DNA of 64,000 nucleotides, from the NCBI GenBank assembly GCA_023663655.1, contig JAMPGZ010000004.1:1-64000 (forward strand), in the 5' to 3' direction. A program made the position numbers and the translations under genes. This DNA is from Lachnospiraceae bacterium (GTDB taxonomy: Bacteria; Bacteroidota; Bacteroidia; Bacteroidales; Muribaculaceae). Positions 25,838-33,960 of the stretch are shown one piece after another. The notes below the pieces were generated by a model. The model was not told where the DNA came from and ran no database searches. It saw nothing but the letters and a program-made list of their open reading frames with translations. Position 1 is the first letter of the stretch; every line of letters starts with the position of its first letter.

Positions 25838-26989
25838 TCAGTATTCGTGTCCGTCCTCGGCAATACTTTCAGGAGTGACAGGTTTTTTATCCATCTTATA
25901 CCACACATAAGCTATATAAGCAAGGACAAATGGAATAAGAAGAGACACCACACTCATCACCTTCAAGGTGAAGTAAGTCGAGGAACTATTATATATAGTC
26001 AATGAACTTGCAGGATCAATCAACGACGGGTAGTAAGCAGTGTTATTATAACCGGCAACCCAGAAAAGAGTGAGCACAACCAATACCGAGCCTACACCGG
26101 TCCACCATATTCCACGGGTGAAATGAGGTGCGAAAAATGATTTCAACACACCAAACAACACCATCACCACTCCTATAAGGAAGAGCGCCAGGCACCACCA
26201 CATATCAATGTAGTTGAAGAAATATTTATATTCCACCGGCACGATACCGCCATCGGAGGTTACCTCATAGCCCGGAGCGGTAAACAACAACGCTACAAAC
26301 GCGAGGAAGAACACCACAAAAATGACTCCATTGAGAAGCACGCTGCGGCGATTCTCTTCAAAAAAGGCATGGTCGCCACCAACATTGTTCATGAAATAGA
26401 GCACTCCCTGTGTGCGAGCCAAAAACACCACGGCAAGCCCGAGGATCCAGTTTTTCCAACAGAATATGGCTTCAAATCCGTGGGTCGGCGCCCATTGCGA
26501 GATGACAGGAGAACCGGGATCAAGAATATTTCCCATCCTCACTGTAAATTCTCCTCCGAAAAAGAACATCGACACTGCCACGCCGAGCAGGAAGCACCCT
26601 ACAGTTCCATTCAAGAACAGGAGCCAGTCATAGAAACGAGTGCCATATAGATTGCCGTTCTTGCGGCGGTACTGGAAACTGACAGCCTGCCCCACGAATG
26701 TGAACAGGATGAGCATCCACAACCAATAGGCTCCGCCGAAACTCGTGCTGTAGAACAGCGGGAACGAAGCGAAAAACGCACCTCCAAACACTACAAGCGT
26801 CGTGAACGTCAACTCCCACTTGCGGCCTATGGAATTCACCATAAGCGAGCGGTCGACCTCGCTGCGTGTCGTCAATATCATTGATTGCCCTCCCTGAACG
26901 AACAGAAGGAAGACAAGTAGCGCTCCCAATACTGAGATAAGAAGCCACCAGTATGTTTGAAAAAATTCGAGTGTCATAATTCTATTCAT
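25838..26989 (-). CDS. cydB: Cytochrome bd ubiquinol oxidase subunit II
   Basis: CydB is the second core subunit of cytochrome bd, a high-affinity oxygen-reducing quinol oxidase of the inner membrane. The 383-residue product has multiple hydrophobic helices and the N-terminal YWWLLISVLGALLVFLLFVQ. It overlaps cydA by 8 nt and sits directly before yigZ. The length is typical. The enzyme would protect an otherwise anaerobic bacterium from traces of oxygen and allow nanoaerobic respiration. Confidence 0.94.
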   Translation of the reverse strand: MNRIMTLEFFQTYWWLLISVLGALLVFLLFVQGGQSMILTTRSEVDRSLMVNSIGRKWELTFTTLVVFGGAFFASFPLFYSTSFGGAYWLWMLILFTFVGQAVSFQYRRKNGNLYGTRFYDWLLFLNGTVGCFLLGVAVSMFFFGGEFTVRMGNILDPGSPVISQWAPTHGFEAIFCWKNWILGLAVVFLARTQGVLYFMNNVGGDHAFFEENRRSVLLNGVIFVVFFLAFVALLFTAPGYEVTSDGGIVPVEYKYFFNYIDMWWCLALFLIGVVMVLFGVLKSFFAPHFTRGIWWTGVGSVLVVLTLFWVAGYNNTAYYPSLIDPASSLTIYNSSSTYFTLKVMSVVSLLIPFVLAYIAYVWYKMDKKPVTPESIAEDGHEY

Positions 26990-28553
26990 TAGAGATTTCT
27001 ACAATGCTTTTCTTGGAATACTTTCTGATTTGCGAGAGCATTATGCACATTTCTGCGGCAAGCAAGACTGTGAACACAGTCGCAAACATGAAGAATGTGA
27101 CAATAACCGACGATTCCTGAATGTCGCTTATCGCCGCAATCGTAGGCATTATATCCTGGATAGCCCAAGGCTGTCGTCCCACCTCGGCAGTAATCCATCC
27201 GCTCTGCGAACATATCCACACCACCGGAATAGAGAGCATCCCTATCCATGCCACAATCTTATTATCAAGCCAGCCATTGCGACGATACACCGCCACGAGC
27301 GCCACGATGAAGAACAGCAGCAAGTAGCCGCCGGCAATCACCATGATGCGGAACGAATAGAATGTCAAGGCTACCGGAGGAACGGCTTGCGACGGATCGG
27401 AGAAATAACCGTAGCCGAAGTACTTGTAGTTTTCTTTCAGGCTCGCAGCGGCGCTTTCCATAGCCGCCTTGTCGCCTGCCGCCATCGCCTTGTCATATTC
27501 ACGCAATGCCTGGTGGGCTTCCTTGCCTATGGCTATGCGCTCGGCATAGCTTACCGCCGGCACTGTGTCGCCATTCTCATTGAGCATCACCCCGTCGATA
27601 AGGTCGTTTATGCCCGGCACAAACGCATCAGGATTATGCGTGGCAAGGAATGACAGTCCCTTGGGAATGCTTATATGGAACAGATAGGGGTCGACATCGT
27701 TGTCAATAGTTTTCTTAGGATTAAGAATACCGAATCCCACAAGCTCCTGCCCGTTGGAACCTTTATACAATCCTTCCATAGCCGCAAGTTTCATCGGTTG
27801 ATGCTTAGCGACATTCACCGCCGAAATATCACCGGTGGCAAGTGTGCCTAAAATTCCGACAAGCCCCACAATCCCGGCTATCTTGATTGATGATTTTGCC
27901 ATCTCGACATTGCGTCGCTTCAACAGGAACCAGCAACTTACTCCTATCACAAACACACCGGCTACCACCCATGTGCTGAACACCGTGTGAGTGAACTTGG
28001 CTATTGCAGTATCAGAGAATACAAGCGCCCAGAAATTGTCCATAACATTACGCATCTGTGCCGGATCAAACTCCATTCCCGCCGGCTGCTGCATCCATGC
28101 ATTAGCGATGAGAATCCACATCGCCGACAAGGCTGTTCCAAGCGCGGTGAGCCATGTAGCCGTAAGATGGAATATCGGGCTCACACGTTTCCAGCCAAAG
28201 AACATCACCGCGATAAATGTGGATTCCATGAAGAAAGCCACAATGCCCTCGATGGCAAGCGGAGCGCCAAAAATATCTCCGACAAACCAACTGTAGTTTG
28301 ACCAGTTTGTGCCGAATTCAAATTCAAGTATAATTCCGGTGGCAACGCCTATGGCAAAGTTAATGCCAAACAACAGCATCCAGAATTTAGTCATGGCAAG
28401 CCATTTTGCCCCCTTTGTCTTGACATAGATGCTTTCCATGATAGCCACAATCAGCGCCAGCCCTATTGTGAGCGGCACGAAGAGCCAGTGATACATGGCA
28501 GTCAATGCAAATTGCCATCGGGACCAGTCTACAACAGTGATCAAGTCGTCCAT
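26982..28553 (-). CDS. cydA: Cytochrome bd ubiquinol oxidase subunit I
   Basis: CydA carries the three haems and the quinol site of cytochrome bd. The 523-residue product has the haem ligand His22 in FALTAMYHWLFVPLTIG and the conserved SGWITAEVGRQPW. The region around residues 250-380 is the periplasmic Q-loop; whether it is the long or short form needs an alignment. It follows DUF4492 by 33 nt and overlaps cydB by 8 nt. Confidence 0.96.
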   Translation of the reverse strand: MDDLITVVDWSRWQFALTAMYHWLFVPLTIGLALIVAIMESIYVKTKGAKWLAMTKFWMLLFGINFAIGVATGIILEFEFGTNWSNYSWFVGDIFGAPLAIEGIVAFFMESTFIAVMFFGWKRVSPIFHLTATWLTALGTALSAMWILIANAWMQQPAGMEFDPAQMRNVMDNFWALVFSDTAIAKFTHTVFSTWVVAGVFVIGVSCWFLLKRRNVEMAKSSIKIAGIVGLVGILGTLATGDISAVNVAKHQPMKLAAMEGLYKGSNGQELVGFGILNPKKTIDNDVDPYLFHISIPKGLSFLATHNPDAFVPGINDLIDGVMLNENGDTVPAVSYAERIAIGKEAHQALREYDKAMAAGDKAAMESAAASLKENYKYFGYGYFSDPSQAVPPVALTFYSFRIMVIAGGYLLLFFIVALVAVYRRNGWLDNKIVAWIGMLSIPVVWICSQSGWITAEVGRQPWAIQDIMPTIAAISDIQESSVIVTFFMFATVFTVLLAAEMCIMLSQIRKYSKKSIVEISNE

Positions 28554-28586
28554 AGATATTAATGTTTATATGTTAGTTGATTTCAG

Positions 28587-28829
28587 TTATGGCGTCCCCC
28601 TGCGGTCATTCATCAGCGAAGATCTCACAGCTTCGGCTCTCTGGCTGTCATTGTCATAATCACGGCTTAGAATATCAGGGAAGAAAAATAGCTTAAAGAT
28701 GAAAAACAGAATAAACAGCTTGACAATTATCATTAGCCACAGCCAACGCCCTACCGTCATCTCACGAAAACCGTCGCGGTAAAAACGATAGATCCTAACA
28801 ATAGCATTAGCTTTAGCCCTCTCTTTCAT
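28587..28829 (-). CDS. DUF4492 small membrane protein, cyd-operon leader gene
   Basis: This 80-residue protein has one transmembrane helix (about 28-50, LWLMIIVKLFILFFIFKLFF) flanked by charged ends. It matches DUF4492, which in Bacteroidetes and Campylobacterota typically precedes cydA. By analogy with CydX it may be a small accessory subunit of cytochrome bd, but this is inference. It is the first gene of the operon and lies directly after a good promoter. Confidence 0.85.
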   Translation of the reverse strand: MKERAKANAIVRIYRFYRDGFREMTVGRWLWLMIIVKLFILFFIFKLFFFPDILSRDYDNDSQRAEAVRSSLMNDRRGTP

Positions 28830-28850
28830 TCAGTCAAGTTGTCTATTTCA

Positions 28851-28881
28851 CAAATATAGCGCAAAGGCATAATATTTGCAA
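28851..28881 (-). promoter_or_regulatory. Promoter of the DUF4492-cydAB-yigZ operon
   Basis: On the minus strand TTG (plus CAA 28879-28881) and TATATTTG (plus CAAATATA 28851-28858) are separated by 20 nt. Confidence 0.7.
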
Positions 28882-28920
28882 ATAAAACACAAATGCGGCA
28901 TTCTAAGTTTAGTTCTCAAG

Positions 28921-28957
28921 GACTTTAAGGTCGTTAAAGTCGTTAAGGTCCTTAAGG
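28921..28957. repeat. 9-bp tandem repeat, copy A
   Basis: Successive units read approximately TTAAGGTCG, TTAAAGTCG, TTAAGGTCC and TTAAGG. The same 9-mer recurs at 48781-48826. It lies between the cyd operon promoter and the rpmE2 terminator. Confidence 0.65.
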
Positions 28958-28960
28958 CAC

Positions 28961-28995
28961 AAAAAAAGAGGCTGAGCAAACTCAGCCTCTTTTTT
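28961..28995 (-). terminator. Terminator of rpmE2
   Basis: AGAGGCTGAG pairs with CTCAGCCTCT around CAAA, flanked by A7 and T6, so it can act in both directions. It lies about 15 nt past the rpmE2 stop. Confidence 0.85.
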
Positions 28996-29009
28996 ATGCT
29001 TAAACAAGA

Positions 29010-29264
29010 TTATTTTTTCTTGCGGTTTCCGTAACGGCTCATGAACTTGTCCACACGACCTGCGGTGTCAACGAGCTTCTGCTTGCCGGTGAAGAAAGGG
29101 TGAGAAGAGCTTGTGATTTCAAGCTTAACCAACGGATAAGTAACACCGTCAACTTCAATAGTCTCTTTAGCGGCAACCGTCGAACGAGTGATGAAAATCT
29201 CATCGTTTGACATATCTTTAAATACTACTTCGCGGTAGTCAGAAGGATGGATACCTTGTTTCAT
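29010..29264 (-). CDS. rpmE2: Ribosomal protein bL31, type B (zinc-independent)
   Basis: The 84-residue protein starts [20 protein letters not shown] and ends in a basic tail. It contains no cysteine, which marks the type B paralogue that replaces zinc-binding L31 when zinc is scarce. The start at 29264 is chosen from the family's conserved N-terminus; an upstream in-frame ATG at 29369 would add residues lying over the promoter. No Zur-like operator is evident near the promoter. It is monocistronic. Confidence 0.95.
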   Translation of the reverse strand: MKQGIHPSDYREVVFKDMSNDEIFITRSTVAAKETIEVDGVTYPLVKLEITSSSHPFFTGKQKLVDTAGRVDKFMSRYGNRKKK

Positions 29265-29338
29265 TGTTAATATTGTTTTGTTGTTATATTCAAGTGGGTC
29301 AAAATCACGCTGGTAAGGCGTAAATCTGTAATGGCTTG

Positions 29339-29369
29339 CAAATTTACGTTTTTTTTGCGAATCCGACAA
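29339..29369 (-). promoter_or_regulatory. Promoter of rpmE2
   Basis: On the minus strand TTG (plus CAA 29367-29369) and TAAATTTG (plus 29339-29346) are 20 nt apart. The leader is about 70 nt. Confidence 0.7.
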
Positions 29370-29384
29370 AAATTTTGCCGTTTT

Positions 29385-31247
29385 TTATTTCTCGTTATAC
29401 TCAACAAGGACCTGATCGGTCATGACTTGGTCGCCGGGAGCCACAAATACACGCTTAACTGTAAACTCGGCATCAGCTTCAAGATCATTTTCCATTTTCA
29501 TCGCCTCATATACGAGAACCACATCGCCCGGCTTCACCTTATCGCCCGGCTTCACTCTCACCTCCACTACTTTTCCACTCATGGGAGCACATAAAGCGGG
29601 ACCGGTGACCGGATCCTCAACCACAACTTCCTCAATCACCACCTCCTGAGGGCGTTCCTTCTTTTCGGCGGCGACCACACGCTCATATTCTTCAGAACGA
29701 CGGCGTTTCAAGAACGGGGCAGCGACTGTGGGGAGCAATTCGAGCAGAAGATACTCCTCGCCATTTTTAGCAAGCTTGACCCCTGCAAACTCCTCAAGCA
29801 CGGGATTTTCCGGCTTGCGGTATTTACCTGTGTCGTATGCCATCTCTTCGGCGCTTCCGGTGATCTTTTCACGGAATTCCGGATCAATAGGCACGGGAGT
29901 GTGTCCATACTCACCTCTTACCAATGAGATGAATTGATTGGACTTATTGGTATAATCGGGATTTCCCTTTTTCCTGTCAAGAGCAAGGCTCACCGCCTGG
30001 CTTCCCACAATCTGACTTGTAGGGGTGACCAACGGCACAAGACCGGCATCACGCCTCACCTTGGGAATCAAACGCATCGCATCGTCAAGGAGGTCATCGG
30101 CTTGGAGAGCCTTCAACTGAGCCACCATATTAGAGTACATTCCTCCGGGAACCTCGGCTTCCTTCACAAGCAGATTAGGCTTCGGGAATCCAAAATAGTC
30201 CTCAATACCGTGGCAATAGACGAGCAATTCCTCCTCATCATTGCGTCGTGCCGCCTGTATAGCTTTGTCAAACAGCTCATCCACTTCTACAGGCAGCTTG
30301 TCGGATGCCGGATTGAATTCTCTCGGGAAACCTTTGCCAAGATCAAATTCATGCAACTCTTCACGCACCCCTTTCAACTCCTTTGCGATTTTAGCCACCA
30401 CATCCATGTTGGCTTCTATCTCAATGCCAAGTTTAGAGGCAAAAACATATATCAGCTCAATAGCCGGGGCAGCGGAACCGCCGCCAAACCACCATATATT
30501 CGTGTCAAGAATATCCACGCCATGAATCATAGCCATAACCGACGATGCAAGACCGTAGCCGGGAGTGCAATGGGTGTGAAAATCGACAGGCACCGTCAAT
30601 GCCGCTTTCAATTTCGGCATAAGAGTCGCTATTCTTGCCGGATTGACCAATCCCGCCATGTCTTTAAGCGTAATGATCTTGGCTCCGTATGCTTCCATAG
30701 CCTTTGCCTTTTCGACAAAGTATTCATCGGTGAAAATCTTTTCGGGCTTTTTTCCGAACAAGCGGGCAAAGAAACCCTTAGGTTCCTCTTCTTTCGGATC
30801 GACAGTGTAGCACACAGCACCGTCAGGTATTCCACCGAGGTCATTGATCATCCTGATCGACCCTTTCACATTATCAAGGTCATTGAGAGCGTCGAAAATT
30901 CTCATCACATTAAGCCCGTTGTCGATAGCCTCCTTATAGAAACCTTCAAGGACCGAGTCGGGATAAGGCACATACCCAAACAGGTTGCGTCCGCGTGACA
31001 GAGCAGAAAGCAGCGAATGTCCTTTCAAGGCAGCGCTCGCTTTCCGCAGACGATTCCACGGGGATTCGTCAAGATAACGCATCACTGAGTCAGGGACCGC
31101 GCCGCCCCACACTTCGACAATGTAAAACCCCGCATTTTCATACAACGGCAGCAGTCTGTCGATACTTTTTTGACTCATGCGGGTGGCAAATAATGATTGC
31201 TGTCCGTCGCGCATGGTCAAATCTCTGATTTTCAATTTTCGACCCAT
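29385..31247 (-). CDS. Oxaloacetate decarboxylase alpha/pyruvate carboxylase subunit B-type biotin protein
   Basis: This 620-residue protein has an N-terminal HMGL-like carboxyltransferase TIM barrel (LKIRDLTMRDGQQSLFATRM; metal ligands in VDFHTHCTPG), a middle PYC/OADA domain, and a C-terminal biotinyl domain with the EAMKMEN motif (biotinylated K584). It transfers carboxyl groups between oxaloacetate or pyruvate and biotin. Neither the membrane subunits OadB/OadG nor a biotin carboxylase subunit is nearby, so whether it works in a sodium-pumping decarboxylase or a two-subunit pyruvate carboxylase cannot be told. It starts 30 nt after the PBP stop with no visible promoter of its own. Confidence 0.9.
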   Translation of the reverse strand: MGRKLKIRDLTMRDGQQSLFATRMSQKSIDRLLPLYENAGFYIVEVWGGAVPDSVMRYLDESPWNRLRKASAALKGHSLLSALSRGRNLFGYVPYPDSVLEGFYKEAIDNGLNVMRIFDALNDLDNVKGSIRMINDLGGIPDGAVCYTVDPKEEEPKGFFARLFGKKPEKIFTDEYFVEKAKAMEAYGAKIITLKDMAGLVNPARIATLMPKLKAALTVPVDFHTHCTPGYGLASSVMAMIHGVDILDTNIWWFGGGSAAPAIELIYVFASKLGIEIEANMDVVAKIAKELKGVREELHEFDLGKGFPREFNPASDKLPVEVDELFDKAIQAARRNDEEELLVYCHGIEDYFGFPKPNLLVKEAEVPGGMYSNMVAQLKALQADDLLDDAMRLIPKVRRDAGLVPLVTPTSQIVGSQAVSLALDRKKGNPDYTNKSNQFISLVRGEYGHTPVPIDPEFREKITGSAEEMAYDTGKYRKPENPVLEEFAGVKLAKNGEEYLLLELLPTVAAPFLKRRRSEEYERVVAAEKKERPQEVVIEEVVVEDPVTGPALCAPMSGKVVEVRVKPGDKVKPGDVVLVYEAMKMENDLEADAEFTVKRVFVAPGDQVMTDQVLVEYNEK

Positions 31248-31277
31248 GATAATTATGTTTTATTTAGATTTGTTTCA

Positions 31278-33671
31278 TCAGTCAAACACTCCCTCGATGC
31301 TCTCCTCTGCCGAATCAGGTTCCTCAGTATATTCACCGTAATATTCCTTGAAGCACAAGTCAATATCTGACGGGAATTCAAACTTCACATCCTGATTATA
31401 GGGGAGCAACGAGTCGGCATAGACCTTGCTTATATAAAGCCCGTAGATGGGGAGCGCCATTGAAGCGCCTTGCCCCATAGCCATACCGTTGAAGTGGATA
31501 TAGCGCTCTTCTCCGCCTACCCACACTCCCGATACGAGCTGAGGGGTGAATCCCATGAACCATCCATCGGAATTGGAGTTGGTTGTACCGGTCTTACCAC
31601 CCATCTGGGCAGTGAGATTATAGGGTGCGCGGCGCAACCTGTTGCCTGTACCTCCGTCAACCACATTCAGCAACATCGACAATATCTTATAGTATGCCTC
31701 TGAGCTTATGACTTCAGTGTGATTGGGGGCAAATTCCGATATTATATTACCGTTGCTGTCGGCTATCGCTGTAACAAACACAGGATCCACACGCATACCC
31801 TTGTTGGCAAATGCGGAATAAGCTGTAACCATCTCCTTTACCGACACGTCGCATGGACCGAGACACAACGCTATCACCGGATCAAGATGATTGGTGATGC
31901 CGAAATTGTGCATATTGCGCACAAGCGTAGCGGGCGACAACTGGCTCATGAGACGGGCTGAGATCCAGTTGTTGGAGTTAGTGAGCGCCCAACGCAAGTC
32001 GACCATCTCACCCACACGCGCGCTACCGGCATTACGCGGTTGCCACGGGCGTCCCACTTCATCATATATGGTAGGCTGGTCATTCAGCATCTCATCACAC
32101 GGGGTGAATCCCTCCTCCATAGCATAAGTATAGAGGAACGGCTTGATGGTAGAACCGATCTGCCGACGTCCGGTAGACACCATGTCATATTGGAAAAAAC
32201 TGAAATTAGGACCGCCCACGTAGGCTTTCACATGACCCGTGACCGGATCCATCGACATGAATCCCGCACGGAGGAAGTGCTTCTGATAGATGATTGAATC
32301 CATCGGAGTCATGACAGTGTCAATCGGTCCGGTGTAAGAAAACACTTTCATCTCCACAGGAGTGCTGAACGCTTTCTTAATCTCAGCCTCGGAATGACCG
32401 GCACGCTTCATGGTGATATAGCGGTCGCTCTGCTTCATGCTTCGCTGCATTATTGACTCAAGCTGTGCCGACGACAATTCCTCACGATTGGTGGTGTATG
32501 GAGCGCCCTTAACACCTTTCTTCTCCCTGAAGAAACTTGGCTGCAAAGTCTTGCTGAGATGTTGCACCACAGCATCCTCAGCATATTTCTGCATACGGGA
32601 GTCGATCGTGGTGTATATCTTCAATCCATCGGTGTAGATGTCATATTTAGTCCCGTCGGGTTTCGGATTTTTCTCAATCCATCCGAACAGCGGATTAGTT
32701 GCCCAAGCGATAGAGTCATCGACAAATTTCTGAGCCTCCCAACCCCTATAATCTGACCTCACCGGTTTCTTAGCCCTGAGGATGCGGCGCAACTCCTCGC
32801 GGAAATATGGAGCCGGTCCCTCTTTATGATCCACCTTATGAAAATCAAGCTTCAGCGGCAGCTGTTTCAGCGAGTCGAGCTCGGCTTTGGAGATCATGTC
32901 ATTCTTATACATCTGCTCGAGCACCACATTGCGGCGTTCACGCACACGCTCCGGCTTTCTCACCGGATTAAAATAGGAGGGATTCTTCACCATGCCCACA
33001 AGCATTGCCGCCTCCTCGATGGTGAGGTCCTTAGGATCCTTTCCGAAATACACGTGAGCCGCCGATTTGATGCCAACAGCATTATAGAGGAAGTCAAACT
33101 GATTCAGATACATCTTTATAATCTCCTCCTTAGAATAATAACGCTCAAGCTTTATCGCGATCATCCACTCAATTGGTTTCTGCAACGCACGCTGCATCAG
33201 ACCGTGGGATGTGGGGGAATAAAGCTGCTTGGCAAGCTGCTGTGTGAGCGTGGAACCACCTCCGGCATTTTTCTGATTCATCAACAATGTCTTGACTGCG
33301 ACACGTCCCAACGCTTTCACATCAATACCCGAATGCTCCTCAAATCGTGAGTCCTCGGTGGCGACAAGCGCGTCGATCACGTGCTGTGAAATATCGTCAA
33401 ATTCCGCATACACACGATTGCCGGTGTCGGCGAAATATCGTCCCAGCTCCTCGCCATCAGCAGAATAAACCACCGACGCAAATCGGTCCTGCGGATTTTT
33501 AAGCTCTTCCACAGGCGGCATATATCCTATGACTCCATTGTAGGTAAGGAAGAAGAAGAAAAACACTGCGGCTACCAATACCACAAAAGTCACCCACATA
33601 CCTATTATTATGGAGCGAACGCGCCCTTTCTTTTTCACACTATTTTCTGCATTTTGAGTAGAGTTGTCCAT
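31278..33671 (-). CDS. Class A penicillin-binding protein (PBP1A-like)
   Basis: This 797-residue bifunctional peptidoglycan synthase has an N-terminal membrane anchor (about 20-45), a GT51 glycosyltransferase domain (about 70-240; TEDSRFEEHSGID, GGSTLTQQLAKQL) and a transpeptidase domain. The active-site serine lies in RRQIGSTIKPFLY, followed by SNN in LTNSNNW and KTGTT in GGKTGTTNSNSDGW. All catalytic motifs are intact. The acidic C-terminal tail is short. The biotin-dependent enzyme gene follows within 30 nt. Confidence 0.95.
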   Translation of the reverse strand: MDNSTQNAENSVKKKGRVRSIIIGMWVTFVVLVAAVFFFFFLTYNGVIGYMPPVEELKNPQDRFASVVYSADGEELGRYFADTGNRVYAEFDDISQHVIDALVATEDSRFEEHSGIDVKALGRVAVKTLLMNQKNAGGGSTLTQQLAKQLYSPTSHGLMQRALQKPIEWMIAIKLERYYSKEEIIKMYLNQFDFLYNAVGIKSAAHVYFGKDPKDLTIEEAAMLVGMVKNPSYFNPVRKPERVRERRNVVLEQMYKNDMISKAELDSLKQLPLKLDFHKVDHKEGPAPYFREELRRILRAKKPVRSDYRGWEAQKFVDDSIAWATNPLFGWIEKNPKPDGTKYDIYTDGLKIYTTIDSRMQKYAEDAVVQHLSKTLQPSFFREKKGVKGAPYTTNREELSSAQLESIMQRSMKQSDRYITMKRAGHSEAEIKKAFSTPVEMKVFSYTGPIDTVMTPMDSIIYQKHFLRAGFMSMDPVTGHVKAYVGGPNFSFFQYDMVSTGRRQIGSTIKPFLYTYAMEEGFTPCDEMLNDQPTIYDEVGRPWQPRNAGSARVGEMVDLRWALTNSNNWISARLMSQLSPATLVRNMHNFGITNHLDPVIALCLGPCDVSVKEMVTAYSAFANKGMRVDPVFVTAIADSNGNIISEFAPNHTEVISSEAYYKILSMLLNVVDGGTGNRLRRAPYNLTAQMGGKTGTTNSNSDGWFMGFTPQLVSGVWVGGEERYIHFNGMAMGQGASMALPIYGLYISKVYADSLLPYNQDVKFEFPSDIDLCFKEYYGEYTEEPDSAEESIEGVFD

Positions 33672-33709
33672 GCCTGTACTTAGAGGATGTTTAATAGTTA
33701 TTCAAATTA

Positions 33710-33717
33710 CAAAATTA
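33710..33717 (-). promoter_or_regulatory. -7 box of the PBP gene
   Basis: TAATTTTG on the minus strand (plus CAAAATTA) lies 39 nt before the start codon. No TTG is seen at proper distance. Confidence 0.45.
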
Positions 33718-33883
33718 CATCTTTTCATCAATACTTACCGTTTTTACTTTATAATTTTCCATAAATATTCAATTGCATCATAAAATAACCGCATCCTGCT
33801 TTTGCCGGCCGCACTTTTCGCAGTACCTGCGGCACCGCATCATTTTCTCTTCATCCAAAGCCCGCCCATACGTCAAAATAATT

Positions 33884-33914
33884 TTGTGAATCTCGCCGGA
33901 ATGTTGTAATTTTG
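33884..33914 (+). promoter_or_regulatory. Promoter of the hybrid kinase gene
   Basis: TTG (33884-33886) and TAATTTTG (33907-33914) are 20 nt apart. The leader would be about 40 nt. Confidence 0.7.
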
Positions 33915-33960
33915 ATTCATTATCCAAACAACGCATAGAAACACCCGCAAACATCGGTAT

